From NCBI GenBank assembly GCA_011799875.1, contig CM022302.1:182520942-182584941 (forward strand): a DNA stretch of 64,000 nt. Reading direction: 5' to 3'. Source of the DNA: Thinopyrum elongatum. Taxonomy: Eukaryota; Streptophyta; Magnoliopsida; Poales; Poaceae. Numbering within the stretch: position 1 is the stretch's first letter; every line of letters starts with the position of its first letter. Below the pieces are notes generated by a model, which did not search any database, was not told the origin of the DNA, and saw nothing but the letters and a program-made list of their open reading frames with translations. A program made the position numbers and the translations under genes. Below are positions 44,417-55,290 of the stretch, piece after piece.

Positions 44417-44995
44417 ATGAGTTTGTCTTCCATAGCAAGACGACTATGTTGTTCAAGACAGTCATCCACAAGTCGACTTTCAGTAGTTTTGGCTCGTCTG
44501 CACAGCACCGAGGCCGCAAAAGACACTGGTGCTAAGAGGTACAAGTATCCTGAAGTCTATGACCCATATGGGCCTATGCCACCAGCATCAGAGAAAGTTG
44601 TGGGTCTAGCGGACCGAATTGCCGCTCTTCCTCCTGAGGAGATCAAGCAGATAGCTCCAGCTCTCCTTCTCAGGCTAAACCAGCCAGCACCACAGGCAAT
44701 TTCCGGCCAGGGTTTTAGTATGGGTTCTCAAGGTGGTGCAGGGGCTGGTGCCGCGAAGTCTGAAGAGAAAAAGGCTGAGAAGTTAGTATTCGATGTCAAG
44801 TTGGAGAAATTTGACGCTGCTGCAAAGATCAAGATTATCAAGGAGATCAGAACGTTTACCGATTTGGGGCTGAATGATGCAAAGGAGCTGGTGGAGAAGG
44901 CCCCTGTCATTCTGAAGCAGTCACTCACGAAGGAGGAAGCGGAAGCAATCATCGCAAAGATCAAGGCAGCTGGTGGTGTTGCTGTGATGGAGTGA
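44417..44995 (+). CDS. MRPL12: Mitochondrial ribosomal protein L7/L12
   Basis: Intact frame of 192 residues. Residues 1 to about 34 (Arg/Ser-rich, RRLCCSRQSSTSRLSVVLARLHST) look like a mitochondrial presequence. Residues about 55-100 form the helical dimerisation domain (LADRIAALPPEEIKQIAPALLLRL), followed by a Gly/Ala-rich hinge (GSQGGAGAGAAKSEEK). The C-terminal domain, residues about 123-192, has the L7/L12 pattern: KLVFDVKLEKFDAAAKI, then TDLGLNDAKELVEKAP and EEAEAIIAKIKAAGG. It forms the ribosomal stalk that recruits and stimulates translation factors. An in-frame start was chosen at 44417 because the presequence begins there, 69 bp after the acceptor site; an upstream ATG at 44342 would fall before that acceptor. 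Convergent with the DUF868 gene. Confidence 0.9.
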   Translation: MSLSSIARRLCCSRQSSTSRLSVVLARLHSTEAAKDTGAKRYKYPEVYDPYGPMPPASEKVVGLADRIAALPPEEIKQIAPALLLRLNQPAPQAISGQGFSMGSQGGAGAGAAKSEEKKAEKLVFDVKLEKFDAAAKIKIIKEIRTFTDLGLNDAKELVEKAPVILKQSLTKEEAEAIIAKIKAAGGVAVME

Positions 44996-45563
44996 AGGAT
45001 CAAGTTCCGGACATTGCAATCCTTATTTCTTTCTTCTGATTTTGTTAGCATGATGGAGCATTCGAGGTCTGAGTATCTCTATACTTTTGGAGGAAATGGT
45101 TTACTTGTGACAGGTAACCAAAGCGAGATGCGAACTAGATATTTAGTTGCTACGTTGGCGTTCTAGAATAAGACTTTCTTTCAGGGTCACATATCTTTCC
45201 TGATGGAACATTGTCGATACTGGAACTGTGCGAAAGAAATGTCGACACCATTTTTATGAATGTGATGTTGATACCTGATACCTTTTGTTTGTCTCGGTGG
45301 TATGTATTGTGAATCCTTTTAAATCACGTCCTTTTGTTTGATTTGAAATGCCTTGCCATTTTTATAGCGAACCTGTAACTAGAAGTAAATGATCCATATA
45401 GGTTACGTCCTGTTTTGCTTTGCTCCAAGACTACCAGGAAGTATTCTTAGCATATCCTCATTCAGCCTAGTGATTTGAAGTTCCTTTTCAATAAGCTATC
45501 AGTTTTCGTATAAACAAATCAATTTCGCCCGTACATCAAAGTCAGAAGATGAATGTCCCAGCT
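44996..45563. other. Intergenic stretch between convergent genes
   Basis: 568 bp holding the 3' UTRs of both neighbours. AT-rich, with several T-runs, and AATAAG near 45169 as a weak polyadenylation candidate for L7/L12. No repeat terminus or other gene seen. Confidence 0.5.
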
Positions 45564-46490
45564 TCAGTCCGTCTTCCATGCATGAAGAAAGAAGCTGTAA
45601 TCCGCCGGGTCACCGGGAATGCCACTCCCGCTCTCCAACCCGGCCTCGTCGCTGTCGACCTCTGGCGGAGCACCTGGCTTGAAGGCGAAGACCGCCTGGG
45701 AGCCCGGGCCGGCGAAGATCCAGTCATGCACGTCCCAGAGAACCTGCACCGGCGACTGGTCGACGAGCACCGTCTCGTTGCCCCGGAACTTCCACTGAAG
45801 GTTCTTGACCTGAACCAGAGCGCGGCCGTCCACCGTGATCGCCATTTCTGGTTCCCTTGGCCCGGCTAGCGAGGCCTCGATGACAATGTCGTGATCTTTC
45901 TTGCTGGTGTCGAGCCACGCCCGCGCCACGAAGCTGCGCCTGCCGAAGACGGTCTCCCGGCGGCACAACGGCACGGCGTCCTCCAGCGACGGCCGGCACT
46001 TGCTCCGCTTGTACGCGTCCTTCTTGAGGTCGCCGAGCGTGAGCACCACCTGCTCCTGGCTCACCAGCGCGACGAAGTACCCGCTGGCCGGCTCCGGGCT
46101 GCTCGCCAGGAACTTGGCCGACCGGAGGTCCCAGAAGATGTCCAGGCGGTGGCCGTCGAGGAAGAAGCTCTTGAGGCCCTTCTTGCTCCAGAACGGCCAC
46201 GACTTCAGCTCCACCTTGAGGCTGAGCGTTCCGTCGTCGGCGCCGTCGCCGTGGCGATCGATGGTGATGGTGAAGGACTGGTTGATGATGTTCTTGTTCC
46301 AGACGGCGGTGACGAGGTGCTCGGTGCCGTTGATCCTGACGAGGTACACCGTCAACGTGGAGCACTGCGCCGTCGCCGAGGACGACGACGCCACCTTGCC
46401 CGTGATCGAGTCGTCGGAGGCCGTGGCCCCATGGACGCCGCCGCGCTGCTCGTTCCTGGACGGCTCGCAGGATTTGGAACGCTTGTGCAT
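45564..46490 (-). CDS. DUF868 family protein
   Basis: Intact single-exon frame of 308 residues. Residues 1-45 are charged, Ser-rich and probably disordered. The rest matches my memory of the plant DUF868 family (PF05910): LTVYLVRINGTEHLVTAVW, SFTITID, KVELKSWPFWSKKGLKSF, IFWDLRSAKF, SGYFVALVSQEQVVLTLGD, FGRRSFVARAW, MAITVDGRALVQVKNLQWKFRGNE, VLWDVHDWIF, and a Phe/Leu-rich end (YSFFLHAWKTD). Length and the single exon are normal for this family. The biochemical function is unknown. Its codons are strongly GC-ending, unlike the AT-rich neighbours, as in many grass genes. It points toward L7/L12, and the CDS shows no damage. Confidence 0.9.
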   Translation of the reverse strand: MHKRSKSCEPSRNEQRGGVHGATASDDSITGKVASSSSATAQCSTLTVYLVRINGTEHLVTAVWNKNIINQSFTITIDRHGDGADDGTLSLKVELKSWPFWSKKGLKSFFLDGHRLDIFWDLRSAKFLASSPEPASGYFVALVSQEQVVLTLGDLKKDAYKRSKCRPSLEDAVPLCRRETVFGRRSFVARAWLDTSKKDHDIVIEASLAGPREPEMAITVDGRALVQVKNLQWKFRGNETVLVDQSPVQVLWDVHDWIFAGPGSQAVFAFKPGAPPEVDSDEAGLESGSGIPGDPADYSFFLHAWKTD

Positions 46491-47394
46491 CTCGCCGAAA
46501 CAGATCAGATCAGACCGACCCCTCTCCCTATGATAGCTACAACGAGAGGAAACACATCGGCGTGGAACCCGCCGCTTGTCGCGTCAACAGCAATGGCGAT
46601 CGATCAAGAAGAAGGAGGCTCCGCCATGCTCGATCGTCATGGGCTGCATGTACGTGGGGGATGCCAAATTAAACAAATATAGAAAATATAACAATCAAGG
46701 GGACGACGAAATAGTACCAAAAATTCGGCGATTGATTCTTATGGGCTGCATGCAAGAGCGACGAGGGCATCGTAAATCGAACAAAACAAAACAAAAATGT
46801 ACGTACGTGGCTTGGCGTTCGCAGTCGGATGCGTGCGCCTATCTGGTCTCGAGAACACGAAATTGATCAATCGTGGGAGGAAAATGGAAACTCCGGCTTT
46901 GGGCGGAGGCGATGGAGAAATGGGGTTGACGGTAACGACGAATAATTGGACGGTTTTGCCCAAAAAGATTTTGACGGCCAACGATCGCGCGTCGTTGTCA
47001 GCTGGGCACTATTTATGTGGTGGTGGTGGTATGCACTGGATGCGCCATGAAAATAGAACAGGGAGAGAACACGAGCTAAGAAACGGTCGGTGCCCATGTA
47101 GCCATGCAGAGGGAGTGAGAGCCCCTTCTTCTGTGAGTGTCATTTGGGAAGTGGTATGGAGTTGAACAATCTTCTTCTTTTTTTCGAAACGGGAACAATC
47201 TTCTTCTGCACCATGACGCCAACAACAAAACATAGTGTTCCCTGCAAAAAAACAGAAAACATAGAGTAGTGTATGTGATTGTTTGGCATCGTGATAGATC
47301 ATGCCAAAATCGTATCTTCATGGGTTAGGTTCTTTGTGATGGAACCAGCCCACCAGGATTTGCATTGGTGCTCGTATTTTTCTGATTTTTCATT
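46491..47394. other. Upstream region of the DUF868 gene
   Basis: No gene. It should hold the DUF868 promoter and 5' UTR (minus strand); I could not place a convincing TATA box. A run of GGTGGTGGTGG lies near 47018-47028. From about 47160 the sequence is AT-rich and looks like decayed repeat DNA. Confidence 0.4.
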
Positions 47395-47583
47395 CAGTGG
47401 GAGAAGACGTTCCCGTCAACTATGGAGTCGCCTGTGGTGACTTGTCAATCTCAAGATGTGATGCCGGCTCAGTATCTCGGAGATGCTCATAGAGGTAGGG
47501 TATACGTATGTGCGTTCATAGGGGTGAGTGTATATGCGATTTGTTTAAGTGTTTGTGCGTCTATACTGTGTTCATAAAAGATC
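47395..47583 (+). mobile_element. Possible SINE-like or non-LTR 3' end
   Basis: The stretch from GGGAGAAGACGTTCCCGTC to GTGTTCATAAAAG, with GTGCGTTCATAGGGGTGAGTG inside, resembles a short abundant retroposon sequence I remember from wheat. There is no clear tail or duplication. Low confidence. Confidence 0.3.
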
Positions 47584-47828
47584 GTATCTTCATGGGTCTT
47601 TTTATGATTTGACTATCGATTATTGGTCACTGCATGTTTTATTCCCCCGAAGCAAAGAAATGATACGATTTTTGTTGAAAGATCCAGCACTTGCTGGCGT
47701 TTCATTGATTTAGCAGAAGGGAGCGGTTACAAGGTTTGATCAAGTGATCAGGGGAATGAAAGAAATGCGCTATGCTATCTTAGTTGCTCTCGCGCCCCAA
47801 CTTGGGCCCGAGATCCGACAGGGCTATG

Positions 47829-48800
47829 CTAATCTCTCACAACCGTGGCCCCAAAGGGGTACTCCAAGCTCTTGGCTCTGGCAAGCTGCCAAAGCTCCAA
47901 GTTGTTTCTGATCTTGGCTATGACTGAGGTGATCGACGCAGTCTTGTGCCTGAAAGTGCATGAGTTTCTCTCCTGCCAGATTTCCCAAACGATGAGGATC
48001 ACCATGGACCTGAGGGCCTTCCTTTCTTTGTTGCAGTTCAACTTTTGATCGATATGCTTGAGAGCTTCCATAGTTGACCCAGTTGTGCGCCAAAATTCAG
48101 GGTTTAGTGCAGCACAACCAGTCCATTCTTTGATTGCGTTCCAAACTTGCATGGTGACGGGGCATTTCCAGAAGAGGTGCACTGAATCCTCTAGATTTCT
48201 GAAGCAAAATTGGCAGAAGTAACCATTCTCCCATCCGCGCCGCTGCAATATGTCATTGCACCACAAGCGATCAAGCAGCAGCATCCAGAAGAAGAGCTTT
48301 AGCCGCCCTGGCGCCCAGGGCTTCCAGATGAGAGCACGGAATTCCGGCACCGGCGTGTCGCAACACTGCAGCAAGTAAGCGGAACGCGTAGAGTACTGCC
48401 CCGAGGCATGCTTTGTCCATCTGATCTCATCTCGCAGCGCGGGGTTGATGGTGATTCCAGCGCCCCGTAATATACACCAGAGGGCCATAAAATCATGGAT
48501 TAGAGCATTGGCATCCCCGTGCCGCAGGTCCTGGACCCATCTAGAATCCTGTAATGCAGCTCCGACCGTCCTGTTTTTCCTTCTGGTGTACTTGAACAGA
48601 ATTGGGAAGGCCTGGGAGAGCGGTCCATCACCCAACCAGGAGCTGCGCCAGAAGGATGCAGTTTCTCCGTCACCGATAGTCACCGCCGTCGCACTGGCAA
48701 AGAGGTCCTGATCTGCATCGTCACACGGGAGGGGTGGGTTTGTTTTTTGGGGGGGGGGGTGCCCACCCATGGCCGTTCTGGTCTTTCCCAAGCAGACCAA
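47829..48800 (-). pseudogene. LINE G ORF2, zf-RVT C-terminal part
   Basis: About 320 codons open. GDGETASFWRSSWLGDGPL is the usual block after the RT; KHASGQYSTRSAYLL leads into the zinc-binding reverse-transcriptase domain with WKPWAPGRLKLFFWMLLLDR, CQFCFRNLEDSVHLFWKCP and Cys/His spacing like other plant LINEs. It ends with a Trp-rich helix (MVILIVWEIWQERNSCTF). It is in a different phase from the RT frame, so a frameshift lies between 48800 and 49031. This domain is thought to help bind nucleic acid during target-primed synthesis. No RNase H follows, unlike LINE F. Confidence 0.82.
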
Positions 48801-49030
48801 AGCCAGCGAAGACAGAGCGCTCTACTGAATTTCGACAGGTTCTGGATACCGAGCCCCCCCTGATCTGTTGGAGCACAAACCCTCAACCAGCTCACTTTAC
48901 AATGCCCGCCCTTGATGTCTTGATCACCAGCCCAAAGAAATTTGCGTCTAGCCTTGTGTATCTCCTTGAAGAACTTCCGTGGCGCCTTGAGGACAGAAAT
49001 GGCAAAGGTTGGTAGAGCCGTTAGAATGCA

Positions 49031-50311
49031 TCATACCAATACTCGTCGGCCCGCCATGGACATGAGTCGTCCCTTCCAGCCCGCGAGGCGTGCCTTGATC
49101 CTATCTAAAATGAATTGGAGATGCACTATGCGAAGTCTAGCTAACGTAATTGGCAGGCCAAGGTACTTGAGGGGGAATTCTATAGTCTGTCCACCGAAAT
49201 TTTGCAATATCTTACTGAGGTCGATGCCTTCCCCTCGAATGGCTGTCACCGATGACTTGGCTGGCTTGATTTGAAGGCCGAAAGCCTGTCCAAAGCGCTC
49301 TAAGATGTCCATCAGCGCGTCTATTTCCTGCTTTGAAGGGTTAGCAAAGAGCACGGCGTCGTCGGTGTATAAGCTAATCCTCATTTTAATGCATGGATCT
49401 GGCAAGGGGGACAGGAGTCCCGTGGCCGTGGCCTGCTCCAGCAGCCGGTGCAGCGGGTTGATGGCGAGAATGAACAGCAGCGGCGAGAGTGGGTCACCCT
49501 GTCGGAGACTGCGGGCATGGAAGATGGCGTCCCCCAGAGTGTCGTTTAGCGAGCACCGTGACGAGGAGGAGGACAGGAGGGCGGCCATCCAGTCCGTCCA
49601 TCACGCACTAAAACCTAGCCGTTGCAGCACTTCTAACAGATACTCCCAGACACCGAGTCGAAGGCCCTAGCTATATCTAATTTCAGCAGAAACGAAGGTT
49701 TGTTCTTTCGATGTAGGTGATCTAACACAGTTCTGCACATATAGAAAACTATCTTGGATGCTCTTGCGCTTCTAGAATGCACTTTGCGCCGGGGAGATGA
49801 TTTGTCCAATTACACCAGAGAGCCTAATGGAGAGCACCTTTGGGATCAGTTTACCAATGGAATGTATCAGACTAATTGGCCTAAAGTGATCAACTTCGGT
49901 TGCTCCGTTCTTTTTTGGCAGTAGGGTGATCAATGCGGAGTTTATAGGAAGGAGGTCTCTGTTTGCCAGATTGTAAAAATGCTGGAGCACCGCCATTATA
50001 TCATCTTTGATTATTGCCCAGCATGATCTGAAGAAACCAACGGAGAAGCCGCCCGGTCCTGGTGCTTTGTCCACAGGGGAGTCAAGGATGGCAGCCCACA
50101 CTTCGGGTTCTGTGAACGGGAGATGAAGCCCCTCTCCACTAACAGAAGGAAGACGAAGCTCATCCCAGTTGATTGTACACTGCCTGCTACGCTTGGAGCC
50201 CAGCAGGGTGTAGAAATGCTTGTGGATCACTGCAGCCTTGCCGTTGTGGTCTGACACTATTCTGCCCTCCAAGTTCAGAGAATGGATGAAATTTCTTCTT
50301 CTCGATGCCAT
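49031..50311 (-). pseudogene. LINE G ORF2, reverse transcriptase
   Basis: Two open parts in the same phase (49772-50311 and 49031-49588) with stops at 49772-49774 and nearby. Blocks: VDKAPGPGGFSVGFF, ALITLLPKKNGATEVDHFRPISL, LIPKVLSIRLSGV, SLRQGDPLSPLLFILAI and YTDDAVLFA. The catalytic box reads YTDD, where plant L1 elements usually have YADD or FADD. The fingers and thumb flanks (YLGLPITLARLR; GWKGRLMSMAGRRVLV) are normal. The Thr may be decay or a lineage variant. The domain is inactive here because of the stops. Confidence 0.83.
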
Positions 50312-50681
50312 CTTTGCATGGAAGAGCTTGGTGCTTGCATCGCCCGCTTTCAGCCAGATCAGTCAAGAGGTTTGCCTCTTGCGGACCCGCTCGAGGTCAG
50401 CCAGTCCAAGCACTCTGCTTTTCAGGAGTTTTCTGAGGCTAAACTCCTGCTGCGTCAGGTGTCTCTTCTCTTGTGCTATATCCAGGCGTAGGATCACTTC
50501 AGAGGCGATGTGGAATTTTAGGCGAGCCCCGCCGAGTAACGATTTGCTCCACAGTTTTAGGTCAGCAGCCGTTCTTCTCATCTTGATCTTGATCCTCACT
50601 AATGGGCAGGTGTGGTTGACTGGCCTCTGCCAAGCCTTTGCAATCGTTTCCTGGAAGTGTGGCAGCTTGGGCCAGAAGGCT

Positions 50682-51434
50682 TCAAAACGGAAGCGAGCTG
50701 GTCATGGCAGTGCAACGGTGCAAGCAAGCAGGAGGGGGCAGTGATCTGATACAGATGTGGAGGTGGCCATGAGCATGTAGTACGAGAAGAGCATCTCCCA
50801 GGGCACATTGCAGAAGGTATTTGTCAATGCTGCAGAAGGTGGGATCCTCTCGCTCGTTTGACCAGGTGAATCTTCTGTTCTTGCACTTAATCTTCTTTAA
50901 GCCAACATTGTCAACTGCATGTCTGAATCTACCCATCATCCTTTTGTTAAGGTTGCAGTTATTCTTGTCTCTGGCCTCTAGAATGATATTGAAGTCCCCA
51001 CATAGGAGCCAAGGCTCTCCTGTCGCTGGGCCAGCAGCGGCCATCTCGAGCAGGAACTGATCTTTTCGCCCGTCGTCAGCAGGGCCATAGACCGTTGTGA
51101 GCCAGAAGTTGGCCTAGGATTGAAGGACAGTCACTTTGGCTGAGATTGAGAACAGGCCGATCCTATGGGACTGCACATCAAGCAAACTCTTGTCCGAGAA
51201 AACAGCTATCCCACCGTGCGAACCCATGGCGGGAAGTACTACGCAGCCGTCTAGGCGAGCACCACCAATCTCCCTAGCTAGCTCTGGCGTCCAAAGATCA
51301 ATTTTTGTTTCCTGTAGGCAGAGCAAGCTGATCCTGTGTGCCGTGGCTACTTCGTTTATCGCTGTGCGCTTTGCAGCGGAATTCAAACCCCTCAAGTTCC
51401 AGGACAGAATTGGCGGGTAAGAACTACTCATATG
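50682..51434 (-). pseudogene. LINE G ORF2, endonuclease
   Basis: The likely ORF2 start is an ATG near 51434, since SSSYPPILSWNLRGLNSAAKR is the typical opening of the plant L1 endonuclease. It continues with LLCLQETKI, GSHGGIAVF and, after a stop at 51114-51116 in the same phase, LLCGDFNIIL and RRFTWSN. Another stop lies at 50682-50684, followed by a frame change before the reverse transcriptase. The His-Asp end of the domain falls in the broken stretch 50599-50808. The endonuclease would nick the target DNA. Overall degraded, but clear. Confidence 0.8.
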
Positions 51435-51652
51435 GACACCACATTTTCTCCGCGAAGCTAACATTACTACTAAAGAAAGATAAGCACACAACCCAACTAG
51501 CAGGGGTACAACGGGAGCAACCAATAGCCCCAACATCTCGCCGTTGCAGAGCTAACCTAACCACGTCCCTAGTACTAATCATGATGAAACCTAACTCTAA
51601 TCGGCTTAAGGCCGATCGCCCGCGGAGGCTAATACATAGAGGAGCTGTGCAA

Positions 51653-53335
51653 CTAGGGGGCCATGTCGGCCGCAGCATCAGGCCCAACGAGTCCAGCAGC
51701 AACCCGGAGCGCTCCAGCGTCGAGGTCGGTAAGCATGGAGATGCCCTGGATGTCACTGTCCGTCAGAGGCTCGTCGAAGCGCTTGATGAGGGCAGCCACC
51801 GCCTTGTCGTTCATCTTCTCCTTTGGCCCGAGCAGACCCAGCTTCTGCACCAGCCTAAGAGCCGCGCGCTGCACCACCGGAGTGGAGATGTTCTATGCCG
51901 CCTGACGCGCGCTGCTTCTTCTGGGGGTTGGGGCAACTCTTGTCTTCGGGGGGGGGGGGGGGGGGGGGAGCGGCGAGTCACATGTGCAGGGAGTATAGCT
52001 GGGGCGATGTTGGTGAAGAGGCCGTGCTGTGAAGGGTCAACTCCCTCCTCGACGAGGCCCAGGGCGCACACCTGACATGTCACTGCGCCCACCTCTGTCT
52101 CAGTCATGGCCAGCGTGGGCATGGCCTGGCAGGCGAACTAGAGTGGCTCCTTGAGCGTGCTGGCGATGGTGGCGTCGAGCTCCAGCTGCATGCAGTCCAC
52201 CCTTGAGGGGGCGGGGACCGTCTTGTCGGCGAGGAAGGCGGCCACCGGGTCTTCATCTGTTGGAGACGGCTGGGGAGCTTGGCGTAGCAGCAGTGCAGGG
52301 GGGGAGGGGTGGCTTTGATCGCGGCTGGCTCGTGCACGCGCCTAACGTTGTTGCGCCCCCTGGTGCCATCTCCGTGGTGGCGCGCGGTTGGCGTCCTGCT
52401 GCGCCTCCTTGAGGGCTCTGCACCTTGCGCCTTGTCCTTACCCTTGTCAGTGCATCCGCGGCCGAGGAGGGTGTCCCGCCAGGAACGGCGGCCATTGGTG
52501 TCGTCGTCGTGGTCGTTGTCATGCCGCGAGCCGCCCAGCGGGAAGCCACGATAGCTGGAGGAGAGGACAGTCGGGGCAATTCTGCGGCCGTGTCCCTGGC
52601 CGTCCTCCACGTTGGCCGTCCAGGAGCCGGGCGTGATACGGGGCAACGGCTCGGCTTCTTCAGAGTCGGAGGAGGGGAGCCCGCTCTGCCCCGAGTGCCA
52701 GGAGGGGGTGAGCGGGGCGTCCAGTCCTCCACCCTGTCGACGTGGATGAGCAGGTCGTAGCGCTTCACTCCTGGCGGCGGCGCCATGTTGCGGTCCGGTG
52801 GCGAGTAGCCGAGCATCTCCTCCACTCGGCCGGCGCCCCTCTTCATGACCCACAGATTGTGAGTCGTCGGGATGTGGGCGACATCCCACACCCACACCCA
52901 GCAGGCGAAGTGCTTCGTGTGCCCGCGCTCGTGCGTGCGGCTGTCGAGGCGGTCGACGCGACACAGCTTGCCCAGCGCTTCCTCCGCCTCTTCGAGCGAC
53001 CAGAACTGCATCAGGAGGTGCTCGATGACGACGCGCACGTGCAGGGTGAGGTTGAGCAGAGAGGCGTGGTCATCTTCATGCCATGGGTTGATGTCGAAGC
53101 GCACACCATCGACCGTGATGAAGCTCCGCGCAACTGCGTTGTCCCGGAGGGCGGGCAGCTCGAAGAAGACAAAGAAGCACTCTGGGTCATGCTCCGTGAA
53201 CCGCAGCAGGTATGGCGGCACCCGCAACTGCTCTTCCATCGCGCGCCCCACCATGAGAGGGCTAGCCGCGCCCCGGCCCCCGGGAGCGGTCACATTTACC
53301 GCATGCTGGCGCAGGACGAACACTTGGTGGTCCAT
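51653..53335 (-). pseudogene. LINE G ORF1
   Basis: A candidate start at 53335 (MDHQVFVLRQHAVNV), although the ancestral start may lie upstream beyond the element H insertion. The first 130 codons resemble the DUF4283-like region of plant LINE ORF1 (FFVFFELPALRDNAVARSF; LTLHVRVVIEHL). A Pro/Ser/Arg-rich linker follows to 52253. The frame then breaks, and a 21-base G run (51948-51968) lies in the gap. The last frame (51653-51877: ALIKRFDEPLTDSDIQGISML, ending AADMAP) looks like the usual C-terminal helix of this ORF1 class. No zinc knuckle was seen. Confidence 0.65.
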
Positions 53336-53348
53336 GGCCGGGGAGGAC

Positions 53349-53353
53349 ACGAG
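53349..53353. other. Target site duplication of element H, left copy
   Basis: ACGAG, repeated at 61961-61965 directly after the other LTR. Confidence 0.9.
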
Positions 53354-55105
53354 TGTTGGGGAACGTGCAATTAAAAAAAAAAATCTACGCTCATGCAAGA
53401 TCTATCTAGGAGATGCATAGCAACGAGAGGGGAGAGTATGTCCACGTACCCTCGTAGACCGAAAGCGGAAGCGTTAGCTTAACGCGGTTGATGTAGTCGA
53501 ACGTCTTCGCGATCCAACCGATCAAGCACTGAACGTACGGCACCTCCGAGTTTAGCGCACGTTCAGCTCGATGACGTCCCTCGAACTCTTGATCCAGCAG
53601 AAGGTTGAGGGAGAGTTCCGTCAGCACGACGGCGTGGTGACAGTGTTGGTGATGTGATCCGCGCAGGGCTTCGCCTAAGCACTACGACGCTATGACCGGA
53701 GGAGTAAACTGTGGAGGGGGGCACCGCACACGGCTAAGAGAATATCTGATGTGCTCTAGGGTGCCCCTCTGCCCCCGTATATAAAGGAGGGGAGGAGGAG
53801 GCCGGCCACCAAAGGGGGCGCGCCAAGGGGGGAGTCCTACTAGGACTCCACTCCTAGTAGGATTCGCCCCCCCCCCCCCACTTTTCCTTTCTCCGGAGGT
53901 GGAAAGAGGGAAGGAGAGGGAGAGGTAGAAGGAAAGGGGGGCGCCACCCCCTTCCCTAATCCAATTCGGCCTCCTCCCTTGTGGGGGGCGCACCAGCCCC
54001 TTGTGGGCTGGTTAGGCTCCCTCCTATGGCCCATATGGCCCATATCTTCCACCGGGGGGTTCCGGTAACCTCTCCGGTACTCCGGTATGTACCCGATACA
54101 CTCCGGAACCCTTCCGGTGTCCGAATACTACCTTCTAATATATCAATCTTTACCTCTCGACCATTTCGAGACTCCTCGTCATGTCCGTGATCTCATTCGG
54201 GACTCCGAACAAACTTCGGTCACCAAAACACATAACTCATAATACAAATTGGCATCAAACGTTAAGCGTGCGGACCCTACGGGTTCGAGAACTATGTAGA
54301 CATGACCGAGACACATCTCCGGTCAATAACCAATAGTGGAACCTGGATGCTCATATTGGCTCCTACATATTCTATGAAGATCTTTATCGGTTAAACCGCA
54401 TAACAACATACGTCATTCCCTTTGTCATCGGTATGTTACTTGCTCGAGATTCGATCGTCGGTATCATCATACCTAGTTCAATCTCATTACTGGCAAGTCT
54501 CTTTACTCGTTCCGTAATGCATCATCCCATAACTAACTCATTAGTTACATTGCTTGCAAGGCTTATAGTGATGTGCATTACCGAGAGGGCCCAGAGATAC
54601 CTCTTCGATACACAGAGTGACAAATCCTAATCTTGATCTATGCCAACCCAACAAACACCTTCGGAGACACCTGTAGAGCATCTTTATAATCACCCAGTTA
54701 CGTTGTGATGTTTGATAGCACACAAGGTGTTCCTCCGGTATTCGGGAGTTGCATAATCTCATAGTCAGAGGAATATGTATAAGTCATGAAGAAAGCAATA
54801 GCAATAAAACTCAACGATCATTATGCTAAGCTAACGGATGGGTCTTGTCCATCACATCATTCTCCTAATGATGTGATCCCGTTCATCAAATGACAACACA
54901 TGTCTATGGTTAGGAAACTTAACCATCTTTGATTAACGAGCTAGTCTAGTAGAGGCTTACTAGGGACTCGGTGTTTTGTCTATGTATTCACACATGTATC
55001 AAGTTTCCGGTTAATACAATTCTAGCATGAATAATAAACATTTATCATGATATAAGGAAATGTAAATAACAACTTTATTATTGCCTCTAGGGCATATTTC
55101 CTTCA
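53354..55105 (-). repeat. 3' LTR of element H (1752 bp)
   Basis: Near-identical to 60207-61960 (1754 bp). In the first 260 bp I count roughly a dozen differences, mostly transitions; elsewhere fewer. A TATA-like stretch, TTTATATACGGGGG on the minus strand, lies at about 53775-53788. Confidence 0.92.
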
Positions 55106-55117
55106 GTCTCCCACTTG
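55106..55117 (-). other. Polypurine tract of element H
   Basis: CAAGTGGGAGAC on the minus strand, directly before the LTR start TGAAGG. Confidence 0.75.
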
Positions 55118-55125
55118 TACTAGAG

Positions 55126-55290
55126 TCAATAATCTAGTTCACATCGCCATGTGATTTAACACCAATAGTTCACATCTTTATGTGATTAACACCCATAGTT
55201 CACATCGCCATGTGACCAACACCCAAAGGGTTTACTAGAGTCAATAATCTAGTTCACATCGCTATGTGATTAGCACCCAAAGAGTACTAA
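55126..55290 (-). repeat. Short tandem repeats next to the polypurine tract of H
   Basis: Four imperfect copies of a roughly 30-bp unit with AGTTCACATCGCCATGTGA (plus strand: 55137, 55166, 55196 and 55252, approximately), and two copies of TAGAGTCAATAATCTAGTTC. The core TCACAT-N-ATGTGA is itself palindromic. Confidence 0.65.

Larger units (their letters stand above)
47671..53353 (-). mobile_element. LINE G (L1-type), decayed, interrupted by element H
   Basis: Minus-strand LINE. 3' UTR to about 47671, zf-RVT region (47829-48800), reverse transcriptase (49031-50311), endonuclease (50682-51434), ORF1 (51653-53335). The 5' side is cut by copia element H at 53354 and resumes at 61966 after its target duplication, running to about 62103. 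Many stops and frameshifts separate the domains. No RNase H frame was found, and no long poly-A, only a short run at the 3' end. Confidence 0.82.

Noticed and set aside
45891..46682. 263-codon plus-strand frame opposite the DUF868 gene
   Set aside because: Shadow of the GC-rich DUF868 coding sequence; composition is that of an antisense frame and no family is recognised.
52104..52964. 286-codon minus-strand frame in LINE G
   Set aside because: Arg/Pro/Ser-rich shadow frame of ORF1; the competing frame carries the recognisable ORF1 blocks.
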